From an uncultured bacterium (GTDB lineage: Bacteria > Planctomycetota > JAJSAM01 > JAJVHW01), in the NCBI GenBank assembly GCA_937996235.1, contig CALKVK010000031.1, positions 1 through 64,000 on the forward strand: DNA of 64,000 bases, written 5' to 3'. The position numbers and the translations under genes were made by a program. The notes beneath the pieces were generated by a model. The model ran no database searches, was not told the DNA's origin, and saw only the letters and a program-made list of their open reading frames with translations. Within the stretch, counting starts at the first letter, position 1, and each line of letters begins with the position of its first letter. Shown one piece after another: positions 30,706 to 40,126 of this stretch.

Positions 30706-31281
30706 ATGCGCGTCAGGATCCGCACCACGGCTTTCGACATGACCTACGAGGGTCGCGCTGCGCTCTGGAACGAGTTCCTGCGCCCGCTCTTCGGGGGGCC
30801 CGAGGCGGTCGACCTCGCGCCGCGGCGCGCCGAACCGGAGTCCGCGCGAACGCCCGCCGCACCTGAGCGGCGCCCGCCCGCCGAGGTTCCGCCGCGGCGC
30901 GGCGAGCCGCAGCCGGGAGTGCGCCCGGCGGCGCCCGCGCGTCCGCCCGCGCAGCGCCCGCAGCCGGCACCCGTGCCGGAGCCCGTGCTGGCCGTGCCCG
31001 CCGAGGAGATCTTCGCGCAGCTCGCCGCCGCGGGCGGCCGGCGTGCCGACAAGGACGCCGTCCTGGTCGCCGTCTGGCTGCGCAGCCGCGGGGTGCGCTC
31101 GGTCGCGATGGACGACGTGGTGCGCTGGGTCAACGCACAGCCGGGGTTCCGCGAGACGCGCGTGAAGCCGCTGCTCCTCAAGCACGTCAACCGCTCGAAG
31201 ATGCTGCTCCCGGGGGAGGACCGCGACTCGGTGCAGCTCTCGCCGAAGGGCCGGCGCTACGTGGCGCAGCTCCTCGCCTGA
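30706..31281 (+). CDS. Unknown protein: small N-terminal motif, Pro/Arg linker, winged-helix-like C terminus
   Basis: 191 residues, not recognised. The ATG at 30706 has GGGGAGG a few bases upstream. Three parts are visible. Residues 1-25 (RIRTTAFDMTYEGRAALWNE) form a compact conserved-looking start. A disordered Pro/Ala/Arg-rich stretch covers about 35-95. A helical C-terminal domain of about 90 residues contains DAVLVAVWLRSRGVRSVAMD, RWVNAQPGF, HVNRSKMLLPG and the ending SPKGRRYVAQLLA. That ending resembles the last strand of winged-helix proteins (L-T-P-x-G-R-x-Y), suggesting nucleic-acid or protein binding, but this is inference. Confidence 0.7.
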   Translation: MRVRIRTTAFDMTYEGRAALWNEFLRPLFGGPEAVDLAPRRAEPESARTPAAPERRPPAEVPPRRGEPQPGVRPAAPARPPAQRPQPAPVPEPVLAVPAEEIFAQLAAAGGRRADKDAVLVAVWLRSRGVRSVAMDDVVRWVNAQPGFRETRVKPLLLKHVNRSKMLLPGEDRDSVQLSPKGRRYVAQLLA

Positions 31282-31299
31282 GGCGCGGGCTCCACAGCG

Positions 31300-32006
<707 letters not shown>

Positions 32007-32007
<1 letters not shown>

Positions 32008-32792
32008 CAGAGCTCCTCGTTCCCGAGGTAGGCGCGCACGACGGCCGGGTCGGCACGCACCGCGCCGGGCGTCCCGGCGGCGATCACCTCGCCGTGGTCG
32101 AGCACGACGACGTGGTCGGAGATGCCCATCACGAGCTTCATGTCGTGCTCGATCAGGAGCACCGTCATGCCGAGGTCGCGGATGCGGCGGATCAGCCCCA
32201 TCAGGTCGGCGGTCTCCTGCGGGTTCATGCCGGCGGCGGGCTCGTCGAGCAGCAGCAGCGACGGCGCGAGCGCCAGCGCGCGTGCGATCTCGAGCCGGCG
32301 CTGCTCGCCGTACGGCAGGTTGCGCGCAAGCGCGTGCGACTTGTCCGCCAGCCCCACGAAGTCGAGGTAGCGGTACGCCGCCGCGCGCACGTCGCGCTCC
32401 TCGCGCGCCGCGGGCAGCCGCAGCAGCGCGGCGAGGACGCCGGCGCGTGTGCGGCTGTGGAGGCCGAGCTTCACGTTGTCGAGGGTCGGCACGTCGCCGA
32501 ACAGCCGGATGTTCTGGAACGTCCGCGCGATGCCGAGCCGCGCGATGCGGTCGGGCCGGCGCCCCACGAGGGCGTGCGCGACGCCGTCCGGCGCCGTGAA
32601 CGAGACGCTGCCGGCCGTCGCCTCGTAGTTGCCCGTCACGAGGTTGAACACCGTCGTCTTGCCGGCGCCGTTCGGACCGATCAGCGCCGTGATCGAGCCG
32701 CGCCGGACCTCGAAGTCGACGTCCTTGACGGCCACGACGCCGCCGAACTGCTTGCGCAGCTTCGTGACGGCGAGCACCGGCGCGTCGCTCAC
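32007..32792 (-). CDS. livG: Branched-chain amino acid ABC transporter ATP-binding protein LivG
   Basis: 261 residues from GTG at 32792, where GTGA overlaps the livM stop. Walker A LIGPNGAGKTTVFNLVTG, the LivG-type IARTFQNIRLFGDVPTLDNV, signature LPYGEQRRLEIARALAL, Walker B LLLLDEPAAGMNPQE, and the ending VRAYLGNEEL. Works as a heterodimer with LivF to energise uptake of leucine/isoleucine/valine or related amino acids and amides. Confidence 0.95.
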
Positions 32793-33961
32793 GCGCGCTC
32801 CTCCGCGGGAGCGGGAAGCGAGCACAGGGGCGTCTCGGCCGCGAGGAGCGCGTCTCGTTCCCACGTCACCGGACGACCGTGCCGCACCGGCGGGAGCAGC
32901 CCCTGCGGGCGGAAGCGCATCACCACGATGAGCAGCAGTCCGTAGATCAGGAAGCGCGCCTCCGGCGGCACGCTCACGCCGCCGAGGTCCTCGCGCAGGA
33001 GCTCGCCGAGGGCCATCAGCGCCCCCACCCCGAAGGCGGCGCCGCGGATGCTGCCCATCCCGCCGAGCACGACGCCGCAGAGGATCAGCACCGACTGCCA
33101 GACGTCGAGTCCCTTCGCGGCGACGGTGCCGTAGTTCAGCGCGTACAGCGAGCCGCCGACGCCGCCCACGAAGCCCGAGATCGCGAACGCCGCGAGCTTG
33201 TGCCGCGCGACGTCGACGCCGCACGCGCGCGCCGCGGTCTCGTCGAGCCGGATGGACGCGAGCGCGCGCCCGAAGCGCGAGCGGTTCACGTGGTGCACGG
33301 CGACGAACGTGGCCACCACGACGCCGACGACGAGGTAGTAGAACACCGGCTCGTCGTAGAACAGCTGCCGGCCGAAGAGCCGCGGGACGTGGAGGCTGCT
33401 CAGCTTCACGCCGAAGGTGCCCCCGGTGACGCTCTCCATGTCCACGGGGTAGCTGCGGTCCCAGAGCGCGGTCTCGAAGAGGATCTCCGCGAAGCCGAGC
33501 GTCATGATCGCGTAGTAGTCGCCGCGCACGCGCAGCGTCGGGATGCCGCGTAGCACGCCGAGCAGCGCGCACGCGATGCCCGAGGCGAGCAGCACGAGCA
33601 GGTACGAGCCGTCGAAGCCGAGGAGGGGGGAGGCGTCCGCCGGCGGCGGCTCCGTGACGCGCCAGTGCAGCACGCCGTCCGGGGTCGTGGTCATGCGGAG
33701 CAGGAAGCCGGTCAGCAGCGCACCCGTCGCCAGGAACGCGACGTAGCCGAGATCGAGCAGGCCGGTGAACCCGACCACGACGTTCAGCCCGAGACCGAGG
33801 ATCACGTAGATGCAGACGTAGAGCGTGACGTTCGGCAGCGTCCCTCGGAACCCGCCCCCGTGCAGCAGCGGCAGCAGCACGACGGCGAGCAGTGCCGCGG
33901 CGCCGAGGAGGAGGTCGAGGAGCGACGCGTACTCCGTGCGCGGCCGGCGCGGCGGGATCAT
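32789..33961 (-). CDS. livM: Branched-chain amino acid ABC transporter permease LivM
   Basis: 390 residues. Inner-membrane permease with the LivM signature LGLNVVVGFTGLLDLGYVAF, GYVAF-linked SGNLSLG-equivalent region, LRVRGDYYAIMTLGFAEI, and SRFGRALASIRLDETAARAC. Later comes LCGVVLGGMGSIRGAAFGV, shared with LivH. About 8-9 membrane spans. ATG at 33961 overlaps the livH stop (ATGA). An insert of about 30 residues between spans (TTTPDGVLHWRVTEPPPADA) is slightly longer than in E. coli LivM. Confidence 0.95.
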   Translation of the reverse strand: MIPPRRPRTEYASLLDLLLGAAALLAVVLLPLLHGGGFRGTLPNVTLYVCIYVILGLGLNVVVGFTGLLDLGYVAFLATGALLTGFLLRMTTTPDGVLHWRVTEPPPADASPLLGFDGSYLLVLLASGIACALLGVLRGIPTLRVRGDYYAIMTLGFAEILFETALWDRSYPVDMESVTGGTFGVKLSSLHVPRLFGRQLFYDEPVFYYLVVGVVVATFVAVHHVNRSRFGRALASIRLDETAARACGVDVARHKLAAFAISGFVGGVGGSLYALNYGTVAAKGLDVWQSVLILCGVVLGGMGSIRGAAFGVGALMALGELLREDLGGVSVPPEARFLIYGLLLIVVMRFRPQGLLPPVRHGRPVTWERDALLAAETPLCSLPAPAEERA

Positions 33962-35061
33962 GCGCGGCTCGCCTGCGGCTCGCCGAGCAGGCCGCGGGGG
34001 AGGACGAGGAGCACGAGGATCATCACGAGGAAGGCCGCCGAGAACGTGCCGCCCGTGAACCCCTGCACCATCCCGATCAGGACGCCGCCGAGGGTGGCGC
34101 CGCGGATGTTGCCGATCCCGCCGAGCACCGCGGCCGCGAACGCCAGGAGCCCGGGGTAGTAGCCCATGCGGTACGAGATGCCGCCGCCGACCTTCACCGC
34201 GTAGAGAACGCCCGCGACGGCGGCCATCGCGGATCCGAGCGCGAAGGTGAACGCGATGACGCGGTCCACGGAGACGCCCATCAGCGCCGCGGTCTCCTGG
34301 TCCATCGCGCACGCGCGCATCGCCATCCCCATGCGCGTACGGCTCACGAGCAGGTGCAGTCCGAGCATCATGGCGAGCGCCGTGACCCAGATCAGGAGCT
34401 CCTTGCCGAGCACGGTCACGGGCAGTCCGAGCGGCACCGGTGCGCTCAGGAACTCGGGCAGCGCCGCCTCGGGGAACGCGCGCGGCTCGGCGCCCCACAC
34501 GAGCTGCGCGAGCGTCTGCAGGATCAGCGACATGCCGATCGCCGTGATGAGCGCGTTCAGCCGCTCCGAGTGCACGCGGCCGAGCGAACGTCCCAGCAGC
34601 CCCGCCTTCTCGCCGAGCGCGAGCGCGAGGATCACCACCGGGACCAGCGCGAGCACCGACCACCCGATGGCGGTGTGCGCGGCAGGAGCGTGCCAGCGGT
34701 GCGTGCTGTCGCCTGTCAGCTTGTAGAAGATCGCGCCCACGCCCAGGAGCGCGAGGAGCGCGATGCTGAGCGCGTCGGCCCGGGGCAGGCGCCGGCGGAG
34801 CGGCAGGTACGCCGTCCAGTCGACCGACATCCCCACCGCGGCGCACAGGAGCATGGCCGGCACGACGGCGAGGAGCACGTTCGCGGAGCCGTGCCCCAGG
34901 TCCACGGCGAGCAGGGCGCCGAACGCGCCGAGCATGTAGATCTCACCGTGCGCGAAGTTGATGAGCTTGATGATGCCGTAGACCATCGTGTAGCCGACGG
35001 CGATCAGCGCATACAGCGCGCCGAGCGAGAGCGCATTGACGAGGTTCTCGGCCGTGAACAC
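33958..35061 (-). CDS. livH: Branched-chain amino acid ABC transporter permease LivH
   Basis: 367 residues from GTG at 35061. LivH hallmarks: LGALYALIAVGYTMVYGIIK then LINFAHGEIYMLGAFGALLA, SRTRMGMAMRACAMDQETAA, and AVLGGIGNIRGATLGGVLIG. It is about 60 residues longer than E. coli LivH owing to a central insertion (about 80-190) with extra hydrophobic and polar sequence (LTGDSTHRWHAPAAHTAIGW), as in long LivH proteins of several phyla. Separated from livK by 165 bp (35062-35226) containing GC-rich dyads that might attenuate read-through. Confidence 0.94.
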   Translation of the reverse strand: MFTAENLVNALSLGALYALIAVGYTMVYGIIKLINFAHGEIYMLGAFGALLAVDLGHGSANVLLAVVPAMLLCAAVGMSVDWTAYLPLRRRLPRADALSIALLALLGVGAIFYKLTGDSTHRWHAPAAHTAIGWSVLALVPVVILALALGEKAGLLGRSLGRVHSERLNALITAIGMSLILQTLAQLVWGAEPRAFPEAALPEFLSAPVPLGLPVTVLGKELLIWVTALAMMLGLHLLVSRTRMGMAMRACAMDQETAALMGVSVDRVIAFTFALGSAMAAVAGVLYAVKVGGGISYRMGYYPGLLAFAAAVLGGIGNIRGATLGGVLIGMVQGFTGGTFSAAFLVMILVLLVLPRGLLGEPQASRA

Positions 35062-35226
35062 GTCGCGCGGCCCCGCTACCGCGGCCCGTCCGCGGCCGAT
35101 GTGGCCGGCAGAGCACGCGGCGAGCGGCCGCAGCCCGCCCGGCCGCGGGGCGCTCGTGATCGCTGCTGCGGCGCAGTGGTCATCGGCGCGGCGCTCAGGT
35201 GCCGGGGTCCTCGCTCGCGCGCAGGC

Positions 35227-36447
35227 TCACTGCAGCTGTTCCGCCGGCACGAACGCGCCGTCCTTGACGATCGCGACGAACACCGGCTTCGAGTAGCAGT
35301 CGCCCTCGGCGTCGAAGTACGTCACGCCGGTCACCCCCCGGTACCCGCTCGCCTCGTCGCGCGCGGACGCCAGCTGGTCGCGGATGGCCTGCCGGTCGAG
35401 CCCGGCCTTCTCGATCGCCGCGAGCGCCATCCCGAAGGCGTCGTACGTGAGCGCCGCCCAGGTGTCCGGCTCCTTCTTGTGCATCGCCTTGAAGGACTCG
35501 ACGAACGCCTTCGCCTCCGGTCCGCCGCTGCCCTCGTGCACGAGGAACGGCGTGGCCACGCGCGCGCCCTCGGCCGCCTTGCCGGCGTTCGTGATGTACG
35601 TCGGGCTCATCACGCCGTCGCCGCCGAAGATCGAGCACGTCATCTGCAGATCGTTCCGGGCGGTCTTCGTGATCAGCGCCGCCTCGTTGTAGAGGCCCGC
35701 GACGAAGATCCCCTCGGCGCCTGCGTCCTTCGCCTGCTGGACCAGCGGCTTGAAGTCCTGCGTGCGCTCGCGCAGGTACGGCACGCTCGCCACGATGCGC
35801 AGCCCGTCCTTCGTCGCCTGCTGCGTGAACGACTGCATCAGCCCCTTGCCGTAGTCGTCGTTGTCGTAGAGGACGGCGATGCGGGTCAGCTTCAGGATCC
35901 GCGCGTGGTACGTGGCGATCTGCTGACCCTGGAAGTCGTCGCGGTAGAGGTTGCGGAACGTGAACGGGCCGCCGCGGCACACGTCCACGTTGGTGGACCC
36001 GGGGCTGAACTCCACGATGCCGACGCGGTTGTAGGCGTCCTTCGCCGCGAGCGAGCACGTCGAGTTGAAGTGCCCGATCACGAGGCGCAGCGAGTCGTCG
36101 GACGAGACCTTGCGCGCCACGTTCGCCGCTTCGGTCGTGTCGCCCTTGTCGTCGAACACGACCGCCTCGACGCGCAGCTTGCGACCGCCGACGGTGATCC
36201 CCCCGGCGTCGTTGACCTCGCGCTCCTTGAGCTTCGCCGCGTTCTTGATCATCTCGCCGAACGCTGCGGCGGAGCCCGTCATCGGCCCGCACACCGCGAT
36301 CCGAACGACGTCGGGGCCCTGCTCGGCGGAGCCGTCGCCGCCCGCCCCACCCGCACCCGGCGACTTGCCGTCGCATGCGGCCAGCCCCGCGGCCAGGAGC
36401 ACGAAGGCGACGAGCAGCTTCGGATGACGGGCCTTCGACCTGCGCAT
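35227..36447 (-). CDS. livK: Branched-chain amino acid-binding lipoprotein LivK
   Basis: 406 residues. Signal peptide KLLVAFVLLAAGLAAC with lipidated Cys25, then a Gly-rich linker and the type I periplasmic-binding fold starting VVRIAVCGPMTGSAAAFGEM. Further landmarks are IGHFNSTCSLAAKDAYNRVG, DDFQGQQIATYHA and YDNDDYGKGLMQSF. Delivers amino acids to LivHM. ATG at 36447 has AGGAG about six bases upstream. First gene of the liv cluster, divergent from the PLP decarboxylase gene across 122 bp. Four or more Cys residues in the mature protein suggest disulfides. Confidence 0.94.
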   Translation of the reverse strand: MRRSKARHPKLLVAFVLLAAGLAACDGKSPGAGGAGGDGSAEQGPDVVRIAVCGPMTGSAAAFGEMIKNAAKLKEREVNDAGGITVGGRKLRVEAVVFDDKGDTTEAANVARKVSSDDSLRLVIGHFNSTCSLAAKDAYNRVGIVEFSPGSTNVDVCRGGPFTFRNLYRDDFQGQQIATYHARILKLTRIAVLYDNDDYGKGLMQSFTQQATKDGLRIVASVPYLRERTQDFKPLVQQAKDAGAEGIFVAGLYNEAALITKTARNDLQMTCSIFGGDGVMSPTYITNAGKAAEGARVATPFLVHEGSGGPEAKAFVESFKAMHKKEPDTWAALTYDAFGMALAAIEKAGLDRQAIRDQLASARDEASGYRGVTGVTYFDAEGDCYSKPVFVAIVKDGAFVPAEQLQ

Positions 36448-36557
36448 GCGAGTCTCCTGCGGACGGCCGGAAGCCGTTCTGTCGCCGCAACCTACGGCGG
36501 CGCGGAGGGGCGGTCAAGGCCGACTTGGAGCGGTGTGCGCCGCACGCGCGGAGCCCG

Positions 36558-36563
36558 TAGATT
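36558..36563 (+). promoter_or_regulatory. -10 box, leaderless geometry, PLP decarboxylase gene
   Basis: TAGATT ends 6 nt before the ATG at 36570. On the opposite strand TAGGTT near 36489-36494 is a candidate -10 for livK with a leader of about 35-40 nt. Confidence 0.42.
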
Positions 36564-36569
36564 CGCGCG

Positions 36570-38039
36570 ATGCGCGCTGCCCCCGTTCCGCTCGAACCCG
36601 ACGCCGCCACGCTGCGCGCATGGCTCGACGCATGCGGTGCGCTCGCGCTCGACGCAGCCCGCGGCGACGCCGCGGCGCCTGCGTGCGGCGCGCTCGGCGG
36701 CGCAGCGCTCGACATCGCCGACGAGGTCTCGCGGCCGATCGCGGAGGAGCCGCTCGCGGGCGGCGTGGACGAGGCGCTGCGGCTCGTGCGGCGGGCGGCC
36801 GAGGCGGGACTCGTGCCGGGCGGGCCGGGCTACCTGGCGTACGTCCCGGGCTCGGGTCTCTTCGCGTCCGCGCTCGCGGACCTCGTGGCGGCGAACCTGA
36901 ACCGCTTCACGGGACTCACGGCCGCGAGCCCGGCGCTCTGCCGGCTCGAGGGCGACGTGCTCGCGTGGCTCGCGGCGGAGTGCGGCTACGGGAGCGACGC
37001 CCGCGGCGTGCTGCTCTCGGGCGGCTCGCTCGCGAACCTCGGCGGCGTGCTGACGGCGCGCGAGGCGCGCTTCGGCGACGCGGGCGACCTGCGCCGCGCG
37101 ACGGCCTACACGTCGGCGCAGGCGCACCACTGCGTCGACAAGGCGCTCCGGCTCGCGGGGCTCCGGACGGCGAACGTGCGACGCGTCCCGGTGGACGCCG
37201 CGTTCCGCCTGGACGCGGACGCGCTGCGCCGCGCGGTCGCCGCCGACCGCGGCGCCGGGCTCGAGCCGTTCCTGGTCGTCGCGTCCGCCGGCACGACGAA
37301 CACCGGCGCGGTGGACCCGCTCCCGGACGTGGCCGCGATCGCACGCGAGCACGGCCTCTGGCTGCACGTGGACGCGGCGTACGGCGGCGCGTTCGTGCTC
37401 TGCGACGAGGGCCGCCGGCGCCTCGCGGGGCTCGCCGAGGCGGACTCGCTCGCGCTCGACCCGCACAAGGGCCTGTTCCTGCCGTTCGGGACGGGCTGCC
37501 TGCTCGTCCGCGACGGCCGCGCCCTGCGCGCCGCGCACTCGGCGCACGCCGGCTACCTGCAGGACTTCGACGCGCTCGAACGCGGGCGCGAGGCGCCGAG
37601 CCCCACCGAGTACGGCCCCGAGCTCTCGCGCTCGTACCGCGGCCTGCGCCTGTGGCTGCCGCTGATGCTGCACGGCGCCCGCGCGTTCCGCGCCGCGCTC
37701 GCCGAGAAGCTCGCGCTCGCCGCGCGCTTCCACGACGGGCTCTGCCGGCGCATCGACGCCGGCGCGGCGCTGGAGGTCGTCGCGGAACCGCAGCTCTCGA
37801 CGACGGCGTTCCGGCCGGCGCGCCGCGCGGGCGAGTCGCTCGACGCGTGGAACACGCGCGGCCGGGCGCTGCTCGCGGCGGTGAACGCACGCGGTCGCGT
37901 CCACCTCTCGAGCACGGCGCTCCCGGTCGCGGACGGCGACGCGTTCACGCTGCGCGTGTGCGTGCTCGGCATGCGCACGCACGCCGAGCAGGTGGACGCG
38001 TGCCTGGCGGACCTCGACGCCGCGCTCGGGAGCGCGTGA
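36570..38039 (+). CDS. Group II PLP-dependent amino acid decarboxylase (aromatic/glutamate type)
   Basis: 489 residues, full length. Family landmarks: GYLAYVPGSGLFASALADLV, LLSGGSLANLGGVLTAR, SAQAHHCVDKALRLAG (His186/187 stacking on the cofactor), ASAGTTNTGAVDPLPDVAAI, HVDAAYGGAF (Asp268 to the pyridine nitrogen) and LDPHKGLFLPFG with Lys300 as the Schiff-base lysine. Enzymes of this group decarboxylate aromatic L-amino acids, glutamate, histidine or diaminobutyrate. The aromatic-type H-K-G-L-F-L-P-F-G loop fits the TyrDC/AADC-like branch, but substrate is unproven. Its place opposite an amino acid importer suggests amino acid use. Confidence 0.92.
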   Translation: MRAAPVPLEPDAATLRAWLDACGALALDAARGDAAAPACGALGGAALDIADEVSRPIAEEPLAGGVDEALRLVRRAAEAGLVPGGPGYLAYVPGSGLFASALADLVAANLNRFTGLTAASPALCRLEGDVLAWLAAECGYGSDARGVLLSGGSLANLGGVLTAREARFGDAGDLRRATAYTSAQAHHCVDKALRLAGLRTANVRRVPVDAAFRLDADALRRAVAADRGAGLEPFLVVASAGTTNTGAVDPLPDVAAIAREHGLWLHVDAAYGGAFVLCDEGRRRLAGLAEADSLALDPHKGLFLPFGTGCLLVRDGRALRAAHSAHAGYLQDFDALERGREAPSPTEYGPELSRSYRGLRLWLPLMLHGARAFRAALAEKLALAARFHDGLCRRIDAGAALEVVAEPQLSTTAFRPARRAGESLDAWNTRGRALLAAVNARGRVHLSSTALPVADGDAFTLRVCVLGMRTHAEQVDACLADLDAALGSA

Positions 38040-38045
38040 GCGTGG

Positions 38046-38777
38046 CTACTCGCTCAGTTCGCCCTTGAGGTAGCGCAGGTCGCGCACGAACTGCTGGATC
38101 GCGCGGCGCTCGACGTCGGAGAGACTCGTGAACTTGGTCTGCACGGCGACCTTGCCGCCCGCCGTGACCGTCGCCGCGACGATCTTCGCGTCGGCGTGGA
38201 ACATGTGCGACTCGTGGTAGAGCGGCAGCCGGAAGCGCAGCCGGATCGACGCGTCGACGGCGAACATGCGGTCCACGTCGAGGCCGTCGAGGTTCTCCCA
38301 GAGGAAGTGCACACCGGCCTCGCCGATGCTCTTCATCACGCCCATGCGCGCGTCCTCGCCCGCGACGGAGACCTGCTCCTCGTCGCTGAACGTGAAGCCG
38401 ACCTGCTGGTCGCCCTCCACGTTCACGCCCTCGCTGCCGACCGAGCGCAGGTAGGTGAGAGCGGCCTCGGTCTCGTCGAAGCAGCGGATCTTGCGGTCGA
38501 GGCCGAGCGTCTTGAAGACGCCCGACGCGAAGCTCGGGAGCAGCGCGATCGCGAGGTCGCCGCCGTACTGCTGCAGGCGCTTCTGGGCGCGGATGAGCGA
38601 ACCGAGCGCGGTCGAGTTGATGAACCGCATCTGCCCCGCGTCCACCAGCACGCGGAACGCCTGCTGGTCGATCGACTCCTCGACGTGCGCGTGGAACGTG
38701 TCCACGTCGGTCGTGTCGAAGTTCCCGACCAGGGTCAGGGTCTGGATGCCGTCCTCATGCGAACTCACGATGTCCAT
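38046..38777 (-). CDS. STAS (anti-sigma antagonist-like) domain fused to a PilZ-like domain
   Basis: 243 residues. STAS domain 1-105: DGIQTLTLVGNFDTTDVDTF and the phospho-acceptor region QMRFINSTALGSLIRAQKRL, with Ser55 in the usual position. The C-terminal half resembles PilZ: KSIGEAGVHFLWENL corresponds to the S-x-x-G motif, and SLSDVERRAIQQFVRDLRYL to the typical PilZ end, but the R-x-x-x-R of c-di-GMP binding is not evident. Lies 8 bp downstream of the SpoIIE phosphatase and a RsbW-like kinase, its likely regulators. A STAS-PilZ fusion would join partner switching to a second output. Confidence 0.82.
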   Translation of the reverse strand: MDIVSSHEDGIQTLTLVGNFDTTDVDTFHAHVEESIDQQAFRVLVDAGQMRFINSTALGSLIRAQKRLQQYGGDLAIALLPSFASGVFKTLGLDRKIRCFDETEAALTYLRSVGSEGVNVEGDQQVGFTFSDEEQVSVAGEDARMGVMKSIGEAGVHFLWENLDGLDVDRMFAVDASIRLRFRLPLYHESHMFHADAKIVAATVTAGGKVAVQTKFTSLSDVERRAIQQFVRDLRYLKGELSE

Positions 38778-38785
38778 GGCAGCCC

Positions 38786-40126
38786 TCAGGTGGCCTTGGC
38801 GAGGACGAGTGTCAGGTCGTCCTGCCGTTCGTCGCTCCCGATGTGCGCCTGCGCCGCGCGGCGCAGCGTCTCCACGATGTCCCGAGGCGAGCGGTCCCGG
38901 TTCTCGCGCAGCACGTCCTTCACGCGGGAGAGGCCGAAGGGCTCCTCCCGGGCGTCGAGCGCCTCGACGATACCGTCGGTGTAGAGGAAGAGCATGTCTC
39001 CCTTCTCGAACCGGACGGGTCCCGCGCACTCGAACTCGAAGTCGTCGATCACGCCGAGAGCGATGCCGCCCTCGGCGAGCTCCTCGAAGCTGTCCGTCCC
39101 GCGGCGGTAGATCAGCGGCTCGTTGTGGCCCGCGCGCACGTACGAGATCTGGCGCTCGCGCAGGTCCACCTCGCCGTAGAAGAGCGTCATGAAGCGGCCG
39201 GTCTCGACGTCCTCGGCGAGGAACGCGTTCAGGCGCGTGACGAGCTCCGCCGCGGTCGCGTCGGTCGTCGCCAGCGAGCGCAGGAGCGCGCGCGCCGTCG
39301 ACATGACGAGCGCCGCGCCGATGCCGTGGCCCGAGACGTCGCCGATGACGAGGCCGAGCCGCCCGCCCGAGCGGCGCACGTAGTCGAAGTAGTCGCCGCT
39401 GGTCTCGTCGCACGGCACCGAGGTGCCGAACAGGTCGAGCCCGGGGGCGACGAGCCCGCCGCGCGGCAGCAGGCTGCGCTGGATGTCGCGCGCGACGTTC
39501 AGCGACTCCTGGATGCGCTGCTTCTCGAAGTAGTGCTCGAGCAGGCGGCTGTTGTCCACCGCGACCGCCACCTGGCCGGCGAGCGCCTTGAACAGCGTCA
39601 GGTCGCGGTCCGTGAACTGCCGCGCGGTCACCTTGCTGTCCACGTACAGGAGGCCGATCATGTGGTCCTTCACGCGCAGCGGGACGCACATCACCGTCAG
39701 CAGCTTGAGGTCGAGGATCGACTGGCCGAGCGACATCGCCTCGCCCTGGTTGGCGGTGTCGATCAGGCAGATGCCCTTGCCCTCGCGCACGACCTGCAGC
39801 GCCACGGAGTGGCTGTAGCGCACGTTGGTGCCGAGGTCGGCGCCGTTCTTGTCGCGCGCGAGCTCGACCCGGAGGACGTTCTCCTCGTCGTAGAGCATGA
39901 TGATCGCGCGCTCGGCGCCCGTGACCCGGATGCTCTTGTCGAGCACGTTGCGGATCACTGCGCGCAGGTCGACGCTGGTCGAGACCTCGGCGAGCGTCTC
40001 GAGCAGGATCGCCACGCGGCGGCGGTCCACCGCGGGGTCGCCCGTGAGGAAGTCGGAGTAGTCGCCGGCGAGGTCGTCCCCCTTGCCGGGCGTCAGGTGG
40101 ATGCCGGTCCGCCGGTCAAAGCTCAC
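38786..40126 (-). CDS. GAF-SpoIIE (RsbU-type) PP2C phosphatase
   Basis: 446 residues from GTG at 40126 with GGAGGTG just upstream. A GAF domain covers about 40-195 (LDKSIRVTGAERAIIMLYDE, LYVDSKVTARQFTDRDLTLF). A short helical linker (EKQRIQESLNVARDIQRSLL) connects to the SpoIIE PP2C domain at about 220-446: DETSGDYFDYVR, LVIGDVSGHGIGAALVMSTA, FLYTDGIVEALD, DERQDDLTLVLAKA, with the metal-binding Asp residues in place. Dephosphorylates a STAS antagonist in partner-switching circuits; the adjacent STAS-PilZ protein is the obvious candidate. Overlaps the RsbW-like gene by 11 bases. Confidence 0.94.
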   Translation of the reverse strand: MSFDRRTGIHLTPGKGDDLAGDYSDFLTGDPAVDRRRVAILLETLAEVSTSVDLRAVIRNVLDKSIRVTGAERAIIMLYDEENVLRVELARDKNGADLGTNVRYSHSVALQVVREGKGICLIDTANQGEAMSLGQSILDLKLLTVMCVPLRVKDHMIGLLYVDSKVTARQFTDRDLTLFKALAGQVAVAVDNSRLLEHYFEKQRIQESLNVARDIQRSLLPRGGLVAPGLDLFGTSVPCDETSGDYFDYVRRSGGRLGLVIGDVSGHGIGAALVMSTARALLRSLATTDATAAELVTRLNAFLAEDVETGRFMTLFYGEVDLRERQISYVRAGHNEPLIYRRGTDSFEELAEGGIALGVIDDFEFECAGPVRFEKGDMLFLYTDGIVEALDAREEPFGLSRVKDVLRENRDRSPRDIVETLRRAAQAHIGSDERQDDLTLVLAKAT

